A DNA stretch of 64,000 nt, from positions 2,898,001 through 2,962,000 of the forward strand of contig JAVHKY010000008.1 in the NCBI GenBank assembly GCA_035079385.1, in the 5' to 3' direction. Every line of letters begins with the position of its first letter. Position 1 is the first letter of the stretch. Under the pieces are notes generated by a model. It was given only the letters and a program-made list of their open reading frames with translations, did no database searches and had not been told where the DNA came from. The position numbers and the translations under genes are program-made. This document shows, piece after piece, positions 9,735-21,879 of this stretch. This DNA comes from Aspidiotus rigidus. Lineage: Eukaryota > Arthropoda > Insecta > Hemiptera > Diaspididae.

Positions 9735-9965
9735 GCCAATCGTTTGTACGTCGTTTGTATAGGTTTGTGTATCAAGTTTTTATGTCAATAATTCTCCCTA
9801 CCCCTCTACAAAAAACAAAAAAAAAAATCTGTGTTATGGATACGGAAGAACTAAAGAATGAAAAATTGTAAAATTTTGATTCCATATTCCTGCCAGTTGT
9901 TTGTATGCCATCTGTATAGGTTCGTATATCACGTTTCATCGTTTTGTACGTCAATATTTCTCCCT
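9735..9965 (+). repeat. TTTGTAT-rich dispersed repeat, copy 2
   Basis: Same block as 7780-8005 (GAACTAAAGAATGAAAAATT, CCAGTTGTTTGTATGCC, TCACGTTTCATCGTTT), diverged by point changes and small indels. Confidence 0.65.
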
Positions 9966-10093
9966 ACGAAAAAAAAATAACGGTTTCACAACCCTAAGTT
10001 TATTGAATGTCAGCAAGATTCTACTTACATCACTGTACCTCCCGTGCCGAATGTAGTAAGTGTACTTAACAGGTTTGTGCACGAGAAACTTAT

Positions 10094-10485
<392 letters not shown>

Positions 10486-10488
10486 GTC

Positions 10489-10645
10489 AGGGCTTGCATA
10501 ATAACAGTTATTTTTCCGTTAACCGGTACAACGGAAATGAAAATACCAATTTTGACCGATTGACCATTAACCGTTATAATTCACAAGCGATCTTAACCGA
10601 TTGACCGTTAACCGTTATTTTTTCTGTTATAACTGTTATTTGACC
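10489..10645 (+). mobile_element. hAT-like MITE fragment
   Basis: Begins CAGGGCTTGC and continues with TTAACCG/GACCGATTGACC repeats, as does the complete element at 16197-16512. The right end is not visible, so it is truncated. Confidence 0.5.
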
Positions 10646-11141
10646 AAAATAAATTTGAAGCGACAGAAAAAAAATTGGTAAAAAAAAAGAAAAAAATGTT
10701 TCCAGTTGATTCTTCGGAGTTTGGACCTAAGAAATGTACAGGGAGGAAATCGCGTTCTGAGATTCCTCAAAGACTATTAAAGATAGAAACTTGATATTGA
10801 ACAATGAAAATGTCGAGGTGGATACTTTTCATTAAAAAAAAAAAAAACAGTAAGAGAATCGGTGCAGTAGAAGTCGAGATCGAACTGTCAAAAGGCCTGT
10901 ATTTTTCTATAAAAATATGTCCCATAAGAAATATGTAGGGAGGGAATCGCGTTTCGAGATTTCTCAAAGACTATTGAAGATAGAAACTTGATATTTAACA
11001 CTGCAAATGTCGAGTGAATACCTTTTCATGAAAAGAAAAACCAGTCAGAGAATCGCTTCAGTAGAAGTCGAAATCGAACAGTCAAAAGATTTTGGAGTTG
11101 ATTTTAAATCAGTTTTAAATAATATATAGATACATCATAAT

Positions 11142-11714
11142 TAGAGCCCGGATTTTTCGGAGTTAAAAACAGCAAAATTCGGAACTAGAATGAGAATTTT
11201 CGGCATTACTCGGATTTATTAAAATAATTAGGTATTAAAAAATTGGGAAAAAAATTTTTACAGTAGGTAAATATGTATCAAAATTTTTACATCGAAAAAG
11301 AGAAAAAAAATCTAAATAGGTAGTTGATCTGAATATAAAGAATTATACAAATTTCACGTTATGCTGCACTAGCATGTTAGATTCTGTCTTATTTTATTTT
11401 CTGGTTGGTTCACGCTTCAATTAGAGCACAAGATATTGGGAAGTTGCAACTATATAGGAAGTAAAGAAATTTTTTAGATTCATAATTATTTAAATTTTCG
11501 TGTCTCAAATCACAATATTTTGTATAAGAAATAACTTTTTCTACAAATTATAGGTTTTCGGAAGATTTTGGATTTTATCCCCATTTTCGGAGTTTTTCGG
11601 AGAAATAAAACTTTTTCCTGGGCTCAGAATACCATGAAATGAACTTCTATTTGATTTTCAGAAATTTGCCCTTTAAGGAAATCATGCGACAAAAACCAGG
11701 GAATCCGGGCTCTA
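11142..11714. mobile_element. hAT-type MITE (TAGAGCCCGG family)
   Basis: 573 bp with ends TAGAGCCCGGATT and AATCCGGGCTCTA, flanked by 8-bp near-duplications ATCATAAT (11134-11141) and GTCATAAT (11715-11722). TSD length and terminal form fit hAT. Internal sequence is AT-rich without a transposase. Confidence 0.75.
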
Positions 11715-11956
11715 GTCATAATGTTTCTATTAAATTTTTGTTTTCTGAATTCAAAAATATACAAAATCTAGAATTACTTGAAACTAAGGTTTTTTTTAAT
11801 TTCCATCTTCTTTGATAAATTCTAATTTTATTTTGAAGAGAATGAATTTGCTAACTCATTCAGCTATTCCCTAATCAATCATCATCATTTCATACATCAT
11901 ATTTTTTTTTTTTTTTTTTAAATTCCTAGCTATAAAAAATTTTTTTATAACAAAGA

Positions 11957-12246
11957 TAGAACCGGGTCTGAAGCCAAACGGGCGGAGGGCCCAACCCAAT
12001 TGGAGGGAGAATTTCCCCAGAAAAGGGAGACTGATCCAAGGCAACCGACGATGACGGATCATGTCTCGGGGGAGAGAGGTGGTGGAATCAAGAATGCTCC
12101 TTGTAATTTTCCTCCGAACCATCACGTCACCGTCGACATTGACCCCATTCACTCTAGCCAGGTGTTTTATTGTGAGTACTTCTTTCTTAAAAGCAGACTG
12201 ACTCAACCGAATATGAGTCAGTCTGTGAACTAGGCTATGAAATGCG
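11957..12246 (-). mobile_element. PLE 2, inverted partial copy
   Basis: Reverse complement of 13277-13567, the region between RT and endonuclease in the same element, with few mismatches. A 5' inverted fragment joined to a forward copy is a known outcome of Penelope-like integration. Confidence 0.8.
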
Positions 12247-13276
12247 AGGAAGTTGTCCTCTCTAATGAAGGTTAATGGTGATGTGGTAGAGGAAGGGTCG
12301 AGTGATGATGTTGACGTTCATAAATTCCATCTCTCGCACCTCCCCCTCATAAATAATAGTCAGGTAGTGTTCAATGGTGACGAAACAGCCCTCCTTGAGA
12401 AAGGTTAGAAATTGAGTCTACCTCCTCTCAAGAAAGATGTAACCTTGGCTAATGTTGTTGCGGATCTTGCTGTTAAGATTGGCCCTGGTTTTAATACCCA
12501 GAAAGTTTGTGCCGAGATAGTCCGCAATAACCCCCTCCCCCACATGAGTAAAATTGGGAGGAGTGATTCAAGGTTTAAAGAGGAAGATTAAAGAGGGAGA
12601 TTTAATCGTCACTAAGGCGGACAAGGGAAATGCTGTTGTGGTGATGGAGAAATCCGCCTATTCTTCCAAGGTCCACGAGGTCCTCCAGCAGTGTGGTGCT
12701 AAAGAGAGTGAGGATTTCAGCTTCCCGAAGCACGTCAAAGAAGTTAGGAGTGTCATCGACAGGAGTGAAGCTATTATCAAGACTCCTGGTCTGAAAAAAG
12801 CCCTCCTTGTTCCTAACCCCACACCCCCCTCCTCTACGGGCTGCCTAAAGTGCATAGAAACACTACCCCGATGTGACCCGTTGTTTCTTTCGTCTCCTCC
12901 CCCACTTACCTCCTTGCCAAATTCCTTGACCGATGGTTCAAAAATCGCATTGAATTTGAATCTCCTCATTTGGTTTTGAATTCGGCCTCTTTAACTGATG
13001 TCCTGAAGGGTGTAAGTCTTCCCCCGGGAACGACCATCTGCTCTTTTGATGTTGTTGGTTTGTTCCCGAATATTCCCAAGGCTGCTACTATCCAGCGGAT
13101 GGGTGAGCTACTCGTCAGAGCCAACATTCCTCACAATGAGCTTCAGGAATTTTTCGATCTTCTGAATACCTGCTGGTCCCCTAACTACTGTAAATTTGAA
13201 GGGAAATTTTTCGTGTTCCCTGACGACCGATGTTTTAGTCCACGGTGGTTCGTTCGGTCCTGTTGCTAACAAGATG
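12247..13276 (+). pseudogene. PLE 2 reverse transcriptase (internally deleted)
   Basis: N-terminal motif at 12600-12650: LIVTKADKGNAVVVM, typical of Penelope-like RTs. In another frame about 12817-12960 gives PLLYGLPKVH, then PVVSFVSSPTYLLAKFLDRW. Frame three (12970-13269) gives TTICSFDVVGLFPNIPKA, the RT A-motif, then LLNTCWSPNYCKFEGKFF. The catalytic YVDD and thumb are missing: the frame jumps from VFPDDR to AFHSLVHRL at about 13275. At least two frameshifts are present. An RT is certain by motifs; a functional one is excluded. Confidence 0.85.
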
Positions 13277-13986
13277 GCTGCATTTCATAGCCTAGTTCAC
13301 AGACTGACTCGTATTCGGTTGAGTCAGTCTGCTTTTAAGAAAGAAGTACTCACAATAAAACACCTGGCTAGAGTGAATGGGGTCAATGTCGACGTTGACG
13401 TGATGGTTCGGAGGAAAGTTACAAAGAGCATTCTTGATTCCACCACCTCCCTCCCCCGAGACATGATCCGTGATCGCCGGTTGCGTTGGATCAGTCTCCC
13501 TTTTCTGGGGAAGTTCTCCCTCCAATTGGGTCGGGCCCTCCGCCCGTTTGGCTTCAGACCCGTGTTCTACAACCCTACAACAATTAAGGGGATGTTTGTG
13601 AGACTGAAGGACCCCATACCCATTGATGGGGGAGTGGTGTTTATAAGTTGGAATGTGGGGATTGTGGAGGCTTTTATATTGGTGAGACCAGCCGACAAAT
13701 GAAAGTTAGACTAGCTGAGCACCTGAAGTCTTGGGAGAAGGGACGCTTAGGGGAGTCAGCTTTTGCTGATCATTTGATAAACAGTGGCCACAGCTTCCGT
13801 GAGGGATCCGAAAAGCTCCTCCATAAGGAGAATTCGTACCGAAAGCGGATCGCCCTCGAGTATATAGAGATAATGCGTCATCGCAACACTGACGGTATCA
13901 CTGTACTCAACTCGTTCATTCCGGAGGATGGCCTGATCGAACTGGTCTATGATTCACACCGTGATTTCTCGTTTAGCCAATCTTAA
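13277..13986 (+). pseudogene. PLE 2 linker and GIY-YIG endonuclease
   Basis: The linker frame (13277-13600) has FHSLVHRLTRI then FKKEVLTIKHLARVNGVNV. The endonuclease is open 13648-13986 and probably starts near 13633: KLECGDCGGFYIGETSRQ with Cys pairs and YIG, RLAEHLKSW, FADHLINSGHSF, and ALEYIEIMRH. It is the same domain as in PLE 1, but the two proteins are clearly different in sequence, so different PLE lineages are present. A frame change separates linker and endonuclease, and the host element lacks RT catalytic residues. Confidence 0.85.
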
Positions 13987-14149
13987 TACTTTGTTCTTCT
14001 CCTCCGTTCGTCAGTTGCTTTCATTTCTGGCGTGAAGATGGTTTACTAACCGAAAGCGCTCGTCGTTTTGTTTTTCTGCGGTTTGCAAGGTTTACTCTCC
14101 CTTCAGAGTATTCGTCTTTTTCGCGTTTATTATGGATAGCCGTAACTTA

Positions 14150-14419
14150 AAGGAACGGATTCGTTGAAGTGTGTTGGCTTACCTAGAGCAGTATTACATT
14201 GGTAGAAAATTGCGACGGGGTAGAGGTGCACCACGATTTAAATTAGATTGGTGGAATGTTTATCAAAGAACCGAACCAATAACTATTCAGAAGACGGTAA
14301 TCGAAAATTACAATAAGAATTCGGGTATAGTCATCCCACAATTTGGCGATTTATTAAGAAGCTGCAACGCTGCCAAGCTCACGCTCCAAGACAAAAGAGA
14401 CCTAAATATGTCGCTGTAG
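14150..14419 (+). pseudogene. Possible MULE transposase fragment
   Basis: The frame AYLEQYYIGRKLRRGRG, RFKLDWWNVYQRT resembles the Y(F/L)E..YIG....RG....F....WN.Y stretch of MULE transposases. The following residues do not continue the family, so this is a weak call. It lies between PLE 2 and unassigned DNA. No terminal inverted repeats were identified. Confidence 0.3.
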
Positions 14420-14519
14420 ATTATCGCCTCTACAACATTGTCACAAGTTACGGCACAGAACGTACTTCCGTTGAATATTCACGAGCCGTCGCTCATAATT
14501 TACCCTAATTAATTTTTTT

Positions 14520-15080
14520 CATCCAAATTTCAGCAAATGTTACTATGCGGTGAATTTTTCATCATTTTTAATAAATAATTTTTTCGTGGCAAATTGGCTC
14601 CAATTTTTTGAATCCGGCGAGTTCAATCACGGCGAACTGTCCCCGGCGAGTTGGTCACCGGCGGATTGGTCACGGCGAATCGTCAGGCTCCCGTCAATTA
14701 GCTCCCCACCGGGAGGTAATTAAGAAATGGGAAATTTTTCAGCGCAATTTGATAATCTACACTCTTATGAACCCATTTCTGATCTTAACTCATTTTCGAC
14801 AAAAAAGTCGCTTATCTAGAGTGTGCACAAGGTCATTAATAAGTTAGAAGAAGATGAGGAAAAAAAAGGAATGAAAATTGGTAATACCTAAATAATTTAT
14901 AAAGCTGAAACTTGAACTTTGACAAATTGTATAGTAAGCTTTTAAAGTACAATCTCTATGATGGTTTAAAACGCACTGATGAAGGAATGCAGGAGTTGTA
15001 GAAGATATAATTACCTTGAAAGTGACAACAACGTTCTATCATTGCATTCCTTGACATATGAATAAGTTAGGTATGCAAAC
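14520..15080. other. Non-coding stretch, no feature recognised
   Basis: AT-rich DNA with a short run of GGCGAGTT/GGCGAAT phrases near 14627-14690. I see no gene. Confidence 0.5.
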
Positions 15081-15084
15081 AATT

Positions 15085-15420
15085 GCTGCCAGTGAAGCTC
15101 TTTCCAGGTTTTTGATATACAAACCATATTACATGATATACAAACCTACACCAACTATATACACAAGACAAATTTTGGTTTCCACAGTTTTTCAACATGA
15201 CTTCTCCCACTCATATTTTATAAATTTTGGGTCAAATATTGGAATATAAACAATGAAACGTGATATACATACGATTGACACAAATTTTGAATTAGAATTT
15301 TGCAACTTTTCATTCTTCAGCTCCTCGTTACCCATAATACAGAATTTCTTTTTTGTTTTTTGTGTAGGGTAGGGCGATAAATATTGACCTGCTAAACGAT
15401 GAAACGTGATATTTTCTACA
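15085..15420 (-). repeat. TTTGTAT-rich dispersed repeat, inverted copy
   Basis: Reverse complement of the family at 7620 and 9735: GATATACAAACC, AACAATGAAACGTGATATAC and ACGATTGACACAAATTT. It is interrupted and diverged. Confidence 0.6.
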
Positions 15421-15950
15421 TATTTTTAAGCTTATATTATTGTTGTTTTTTTTTTGAGATTAGGAAATGTACTCTTCAATTTGGTGTTATCAAGAGATGG
15501 AAATAACCTTGATCACGTTTCGGAAATTTAATTCCTTGGGAAATAGTAGCATATGATAGGTTGTGGTCATTGGAGATTTTAGAGTAAAGACATGGCGATA
15601 ATCGCCTGTCGACCCGTTGAACATTGCATGGCAAAATTCAGACTTTTGTTGTGGGAGTCACGTTAGCATATGGTAATAACCGCACCGCAACGCAATATTA
15701 ATCCTTATGCAGTTCTACTGCTTGATTTGATAGTACGAGAACCACACTGCATGAATACCTACCGCAACGGAAAAATAGAAGACGGTCACCCATCCAGGTG
15801 GTGACCACATCTAAAGATGCTTCATTTCAGAAATGTTGCGCGAGTATTAATATTGATATAGCAAGGGTACTTACAGTGAGATTAACCAAAGAAGTGCTAT
15901 ATGTATTACTGAATCATAAATCTGTGCGTGACAATAAGAACAGCGACATA

Positions 15951-16545
15951 CCACAGCGTTACAATAGGGTGTAATGTGGTGTACACCTTGTTGTGTACAC
16001 GCTATTGTCACCGCTACCTGACGCCTTGAGCAATGTTCAACGGAGAGCACTTTTCACAATAAAACCGGTTTTGCTGATATTATACTGCTACGTGTACGTA
16101 CACTTGAACGCGAGCAGACGACCGTAACTTGGCGCTAATCCCATTGCACCTTTGTTTTTTCTCTCTCTCTCTCGAAAGGAGCATTTGCCATTAACGTAGG
16201 GCTTGCACAATAACATCTATTTTTCGGCCGAAATGAAAATATCAATTTTGACCGATTGACCGTTAACCGTTATTTTGTCGGTTATAACTGTTGTTTGAGG
16301 TCTTCTAACAACGTTGACCGAAAATTTTAGGACTTCGACCGAAATATTTTTCTACATTTAACAGTTATTGGTCAAAATACAGCTTGACCGATAACCGATG
16401 ACCGAAAAAATTGGGAAGATCATTTTGACCGACAACCGATAACCGAAAAAATTTGTGAGGTCATTTGACTGATAACCGTTGACCGTTAAAAAAATTTCGG
16501 TCGCAAGCCCTTTATTAAAGCACGTTTTTTCATCCTGTGATTATA
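15951..16545 (-). repeat. Dispersed repeat, right inverted copy with MITE
   Basis: Inverted partner of 10094-10485 with a short CT tract. It is split by the hAT-type MITE at 16197-16512. The left copy preserves the uninterrupted site. Confidence 0.75.
16197..16512. mobile_element. hAT-type MITE (TAGGGCTTGC family)
   Basis: 316 bp with ends TAGGGCTTGC and GCAAGCCCTT. Flanks are CATTAACG (16189-16196) and TATTAAAG (16513-16520). The matching empty site in the inverted sister copy near 10124-10135 reads CATTAAAG, so the original 8-bp duplication can be inferred and each flank has since mutated once. The interior is rich in TAACCG phrases. Confidence 0.85.
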
Positions 16546-17218
16546 GACGATAATTCTGAACATCGTTTCAAATAGGTATAAATAATATTAACACTGTCGA
16601 GGAAACTTTTCATTTTGGATTGGATGAAATGAAATTTAGGTTCTCTCATTAGATTAAGGGTGCCTACTTTTAGTCTGTTACCAGTTTGATGTGGTACATG
16701 ATGGTGATGAGACTTTATTAACTGAATTTTACTGTTCATTCTACAAATATCTGGCGTGATTGATAGGTGATTGGTATTTATTCTAAAAAAAGAGTGGTTG
16801 TGATGACTCGATTTAATGAGTTTTGAAGTGTAAGAAGAAAAGTCGTGTACTACTCACGCTACTGTGTGAGTGTTTTTCATTTTGAACTAATTGGCGTTGA
16901 AAACAATATACAGAACTCATAAATTCTCAAAACCCTAGTGGTGCAGAACGTATAGAAAAATGCCTGAATTACGTGTAAAACAATCACATTAGGTATTTTT
17001 GTCTGAATGTTTCATGAACGATTACGCCCTCTAAAAATGCTATGTAAATAATTGAAGGATTTTCTACTTGAATTGGGTTGTAAAAAGAGTAAAATATTAG
17101 TAATACTGGTGAATGGGTTAGAGACCGGCCTATACTACCAAGAGTGGTCACACAAAAATCAAATATTTAGCAATCAGTTTCGACAATACCTATCTGAAAA
17201 AAATCTAAAAGTTAATTA

Positions 17219-17731
17219 CCGTATTTTCCCGGAGATAATACGCACCATTTCTCAATGTTTTAAGTTTTCAAATCTGGGGTGCGTATTTTACGCGAGAGCG
17301 TATAATACGCGAATGAAATTGGTGAAATTGAGAGTTTATTTTTACCGAAATAAGAAAAAAAAAAAAATCATTCCCCTGCGTCCGGTTTGCGCTTGTACCT
17401 TGACATCGACATGGTTACTCATTACACAATGGTTCAGAAAAAGGTTGGCGTACATGTCAAAGTCTGCACAGGAACACGGTCACGCATCGCTCTGTTACTT
17501 CTTCCTTACAAATCAGGAGTGCGAAGACGACGAAGATGATTAATTGTGTACATTTTTACCTCAATTTTTTTTAGGCTAGGAGCCATTATTTGTGTTTTCA
17601 TTTACTACAGTACCTAATTTCTGTTCGCTGAAATGCGTATTATACGTAAAGACAAAAAAATTCTTAAATCACTTCTTCAAATTCTTACTGCGTATTATCC
17701 ACGTGTGCGTATTATCTCCGGGAAAATACGG
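17219..17731 (+). mobile_element. pogo-like MITE, copy 3
   Basis: 513 bp, same termini as copies 1 and 2, TA at 17217-17218 and 17732-17733. It carries no MULE, so it shows the intact arrangement of copy 2. The frame ending EDDEDD at about 17543 is shared with copy 2. Confidence 0.85.
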
Positions 17732-17981
17732 TAATAAATTTCACAGAAGGTGGTTCTCTAAAAGGGGAAATCTTGGGGTTTTTTTTCGTAAATTAATATT
17801 GATTAGCTCAATCTTAATAATATGACCATTGTGCAGACTTACCTTGGTTTAAGTTTGAACCGCCAGAACTTCATAATAATACTCGTATCATGCTGAAAAC
17901 ATAATGATGATTGAAATACAAAGTAATGGCTCTACCTGTACAGAATTGAAAGTTTAAAAAACAAAAGAATTTATATTTTTT

Positions 17982-18018
17982 GACGTTTCGATCGAGGCTT
18001 GCGGTCTTTCTGAGCTTG
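17982..18018 (-). ncRNA. Degenerate hammerhead-like PLE terminal motif
   Basis: The minus strand reads CTCAGAAAGACC, a short hairpin region, then TCGAAACGTC, aligned with the ribozyme at 2216-2262 (CTGATGAAGACG ... TCGAAACGTC). The core is altered and probably inactive. It suggests a PLE terminal fragment next to the LINE. Confidence 0.4.
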
Positions 18019-18079
18019 TAATATTGCTCATACAGGTACTTTTCTTGAATTAATGAAATGATAATTTTAACATTTGGAC

Positions 18080-19826
18080 TTCAAAAACCGGATTCAGATT
18101 TTCTCCCTCAAAAACCTATTCAGTTATCTTCAAAAAAAGAAACCCTATCCCTTCCATATCTCCCCTAAATTCCACCCCATAACCACGGCAAACTTCTTGG
18201 CTTACAGTTTGACCAAAAACTTACCTGGGTTCCCTAGATTAAATCCATTAAAGCTAAATGCACACGCGCACTCAACGTTATAAAATATATATCCCATCCT
18301 TCGAAAGGATGCAACAAAAAATTACTCCTCCAACTATACAAAAGCCTCATTCGCTCAAAACTAGACTATGGCTCCCCAATTTATAACTCAGCGAACAAAA
18401 CGGTCCTCGCTCTACTTGACAACATCCAAACTTCTTCCCTCAGAATCGCCCTAAGAGCTTTTCGCATCAGCCCTAAACTCAGCTTATGTGCAGAAGCCTC
18501 TATTCCCCCCCTCCACTTCCGCAGACACACTAACTGTCAACTTTTTAGCTTCTGTCTCACAATTTCCGGACCTCCCTATTTCAACAAAATACAAATAATA
18601 ATCAACCCCCAAATAAACATATCCGCCTCCAATTCAAACACCTCATACATAAATCATTCGTAGCTAATCCTCTCAAACACATTCTCTCTTCCCCCTCCCC
18701 CCCCCATTGGACTCTCTCTCAACCTAAAATATGTCTCGACCTCACAGAAATTCCCAAAAGCGACAAAGCTACTTACATCCATCAAATCAAAAATCTACTT
18801 CAGGACTACCCTCACCACACTCTCTGCCTACGGGACGGATCTAAAACAACCAAAAAAATAGCATATGCATACTCCATCGATGGAAAAATTACTTCTCACC
18901 GAATCCGCAACATCGCCTCCATTTTTACAGCTGAACTCATGGCCATACATTCCTGCCTCTCCCAACTCGCTCAACTTCCCCCTAATGGAAAATTCCTTCT
19001 CCTCACTGACTCACTCTCTTCACATACACTTCTAACCCGCTCACCCAACGTATTCTCCTTACACTCCTCACACTTAACTCAATTAAATCCGAAATAATAT
19101 TCATACGGATACCGGGTCACATTAATTTTCAAGAACACGATACAGTTGACCAAGCCGCCAAAACTTCCATCTTCCTCGATAAAATATCTGACAACTCCCT
19201 CCTACCAGCCCTTGATTATAAAAACCACTACCGTTCCCTCATAACTCAATCCTGGTACACCTTCTGGAAAAATCGAACTAACAACAAACTCCTCGACATC
19301 AAAAAAATTCCTATCCCCTGGTCATCTTCCTTCAGGAGCATAAGACGAGAAGAAGTCATTTTTACACGTCTTAGAATTGGTCATACAAAAATTACCCATA
19401 CTCACCTAATCAACAGCAACATCCTAACCCCTTCCTCTTGCCCCCACTGTCACCAAGACAATCTAACAGTCGAACATTTTTTTACTTGCCCCCACCTTTT
19501 AGCTCTCGGCGATTCCACCCAAAACACCCTCCTCCTTCATTCAAGCACTCAAAAACAACTCCGACACCCATATCCTGTACTCTACAATACCTCAAATTAA
19601 CTGACTTTTATTCTCACATATAACATTACTCAAATACCTACTACACTTTAAAAACATTTACACAAACTTTTCTTTACTCCTCACTCATATTCTACTTTAC
19701 CCTTACTTGACTCTTCCTCATCTTTCTTTACTCGTATCGAAAATTGCTTTATCCTAACTTACTATATAATTATTCTAACTATACTCTATTAGTTGTTTTA
19801 AAACTCGTTAAAAAAAAATAAAAAAA
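18080..19826 (+). mobile_element. I/Jockey-group LINE, 5'-truncated, copy A
   Basis: RT C-terminus: LLGLQFDQKLTW (broken), LLLQLYKSLIRSKLDYGSPI, LRIALRAFRISP. RNase H: LRDGSK, FTAELMAI and LLTDSLSS give the D, E and D residues. The terminal zinc region is LRIGHTKITHTHL, then CPHCHQDN and VEHFFTCPH. The 3' end is an A-rich tail at about 19806-19826. Frameshifts and stops are spread through RT and RNase H. An RNase H plus C-terminal Cys/His motif fits I-clade-type LINEs. The exact clade is not settled. Confidence 0.85.
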
Positions 19827-19829
19827 TGT

Positions 19830-20215
19830 TCGTTCTTCACAGGATTTGATCGATGTGCTTAGCCCTATCATTTTAGGTCCTGAGGATATTTTCGTATCAT
19901 TTGATGTTGTTCCTGTGTTTACGAATATTTCGGTAGATTTAGCCATGAATATATTGAAGAAAAGATGGAAGGATATTGAGCCTAATACAGTGCTTCCCAA
20001 AGACCTATTTTTCGAAATTCTAGAACTTTGTTTACGTAATATATAGTGGCCTAATCTACTCGCAGAATGTCTGCCTTGCAAGGCGAAGCCCTCTTTTGGC
20101 TATAATTTCTGAAATTGTGTTGAATGTGCTTTTTATCAGCATACAGAATATTTTTAGTAACAATATAGAGTTTATGAAGAAATACGTTGACGATAACTCT
20201 ATTTTTGACAATATT
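19830..20215 (+). pseudogene. PLE 3 reverse transcriptase fragment
   Basis: The frame from about 19830 reads DIFVSFDVVPVFTNIS, the RT A-motif as in Penelope, then MNILKKRWKDIEPNTVLP and FFEILELCL, and stops at 20044. In another frame FMKKYVDDNSIF (20171-20203) holds the YVDD catalytic motif. A short, frameshifted remnant placed directly after the LINE tail. Confidence 0.78.
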
Positions 20216-20406
20216 TTATATAATTTATACCATTTTAACTAATGTATAACTTTTACTTATGAAAGAAGTCCAATTTTTATAAATCTTATTAATATAACTT
20301 TTATTCGTAATGACCAAATTCCATTATAATAAGGGGAGTATTAAACTGCACGAAAAAAAGGCGTTTGAACGAAAAACAGCACCACGAAAAAACCACAAAA
20401 TATGTG

Positions 20407-21447
20407 TAGTCCAGTAAAATTAGCCATTTTAAAGGTCGAAAAAAACAATAAATGGTACAGAAGCGAAACTTGGAAAAGTTGTTGGGAACTTTCTCATGAG
20501 TCTTTTCCCAAGTTTCCCCAACATTCCGAGGGGAGCTTTTCCCTCAGGGGGGTACAAAGAAGGAATTTTTTAGTTTTCTAGCTCTAATTCACAAACAAAC
20601 GATTTTAGAGAAAAAAAGTTCGAACAAAAATTGTTTCTCGTAAAATTTTCTATAAAAAAGCTCTCTACATATTTTTTCTGTAAATGCACTGTTACGCCGC
20701 TACAGCGCGCGACAAGTGAACACCTCTTACCACTCTGTATAATTGACATTGCGTTCTACCATATAAAAATGCGAGTTATTGTTTCTGCCCGTCGAGTGGC
20801 CTGGGAACAAATTAATTTGGTTAGGTATAGATTCTTCATCTACTATTTTAAGAGGACATCAACACCTTTATAATCAATACCATAATTTATTTTCCATTTT
20901 CCAATCTTTTTCTTTTTCAATACTTACAAGTAGAAACAGTCAGTTACAAAAGCATGTAAAATTGAAAATTTTCAAGTTTATAAAGAATTAAAATGAAATT
21001 TATCTTTTCTTACTTATCATTATTTACTTTTTTTTACAATAATTCCTATCCACGACTTACTGGTACCAACGAAAACAATAGGTGACTCGCGTCGCGTGGT
21101 ATACCTGATCCACATTCTCACATATGGAGTAGCAAGAGGTGTTCACTTGTCACGCGCTGTAGCGGCGTAACACTGCATTTATAGAAAAAATATGTAGAGA
21201 TCTTTTTTATAGGAAATTTTACAAGAAACAATTTTTATTTGAACATTTTTCCTCTAAAATTATTTGTTCGCGAATTAGAGCTGGAAAACTAAAAAAAATC
21301 CCCTTTGTAGCCCCCTGGGGGGTAAAGCTCCACTCGGAATGTTGGGGAAATTTGGGAAAAGACTCACGAGAAGGTTCCTAACAACTTTTCCAAATTTTTC
21401 CTCTGTACCATTTATTGTTTATTACAATGGCTAATTTTACTGGACTA
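20407..21447. mobile_element. Foldback element with arms of about 330 bp
   Basis: Arms 20407-20745 and 21127-21447 are inverted copies beginning TAGTCCAGTAAAATTAGCCA. They share CGCTGTAGCGGCGTAAC-type sequence at their inner ends and GGAATGTTGGGGAAA-type sequence mid-arm. The 380-bp centre is unique and non-coding. Point divergence between arms is moderate. No transposase. Confidence 0.85.
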
Positions 21448-21879
21448 AAAAGGAAATAATAAGTAGTGGTATAACGAGAAGTACAATACACAAAATTTTC
21501 GAATGCTCCCCCCCCCCCCAAAAAAAAAAAAAATACAAGAAATTTGCAGCATGACTGTTCTGACAAAAAAAAAATCGAAATTTTGTTTGGTGCAGTCTTG
21601 CCGCGAAGCATACGGTGGGTGGGGATGCTTCTTTAATTAGTATGTGATCTAGACCCGTCGAGTGCAATCTTCGAGGCACACACAATAGGCTCCTGAAGAG
21701 GATACAAGATACCTATTCGCTTGAGCTCGTAGCATTCATATCTCAGTCTTGACGCATACTGTTGAAAAGTTGAGCATCAGAAAGAGGAACTTCTTCTTGT
21801 ACTTCTGGACATGAAAAATACTTATAATAAAACATATCAAACTTAACTTACAACGCGTACACGAACGAAAATTTGTATT

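Noticed and set aside
11950..14050. Hammerhead ribozyme in PLE 2
   Set aside because: No CTGATGA...GAAA arrangement with pairing was found near either end.
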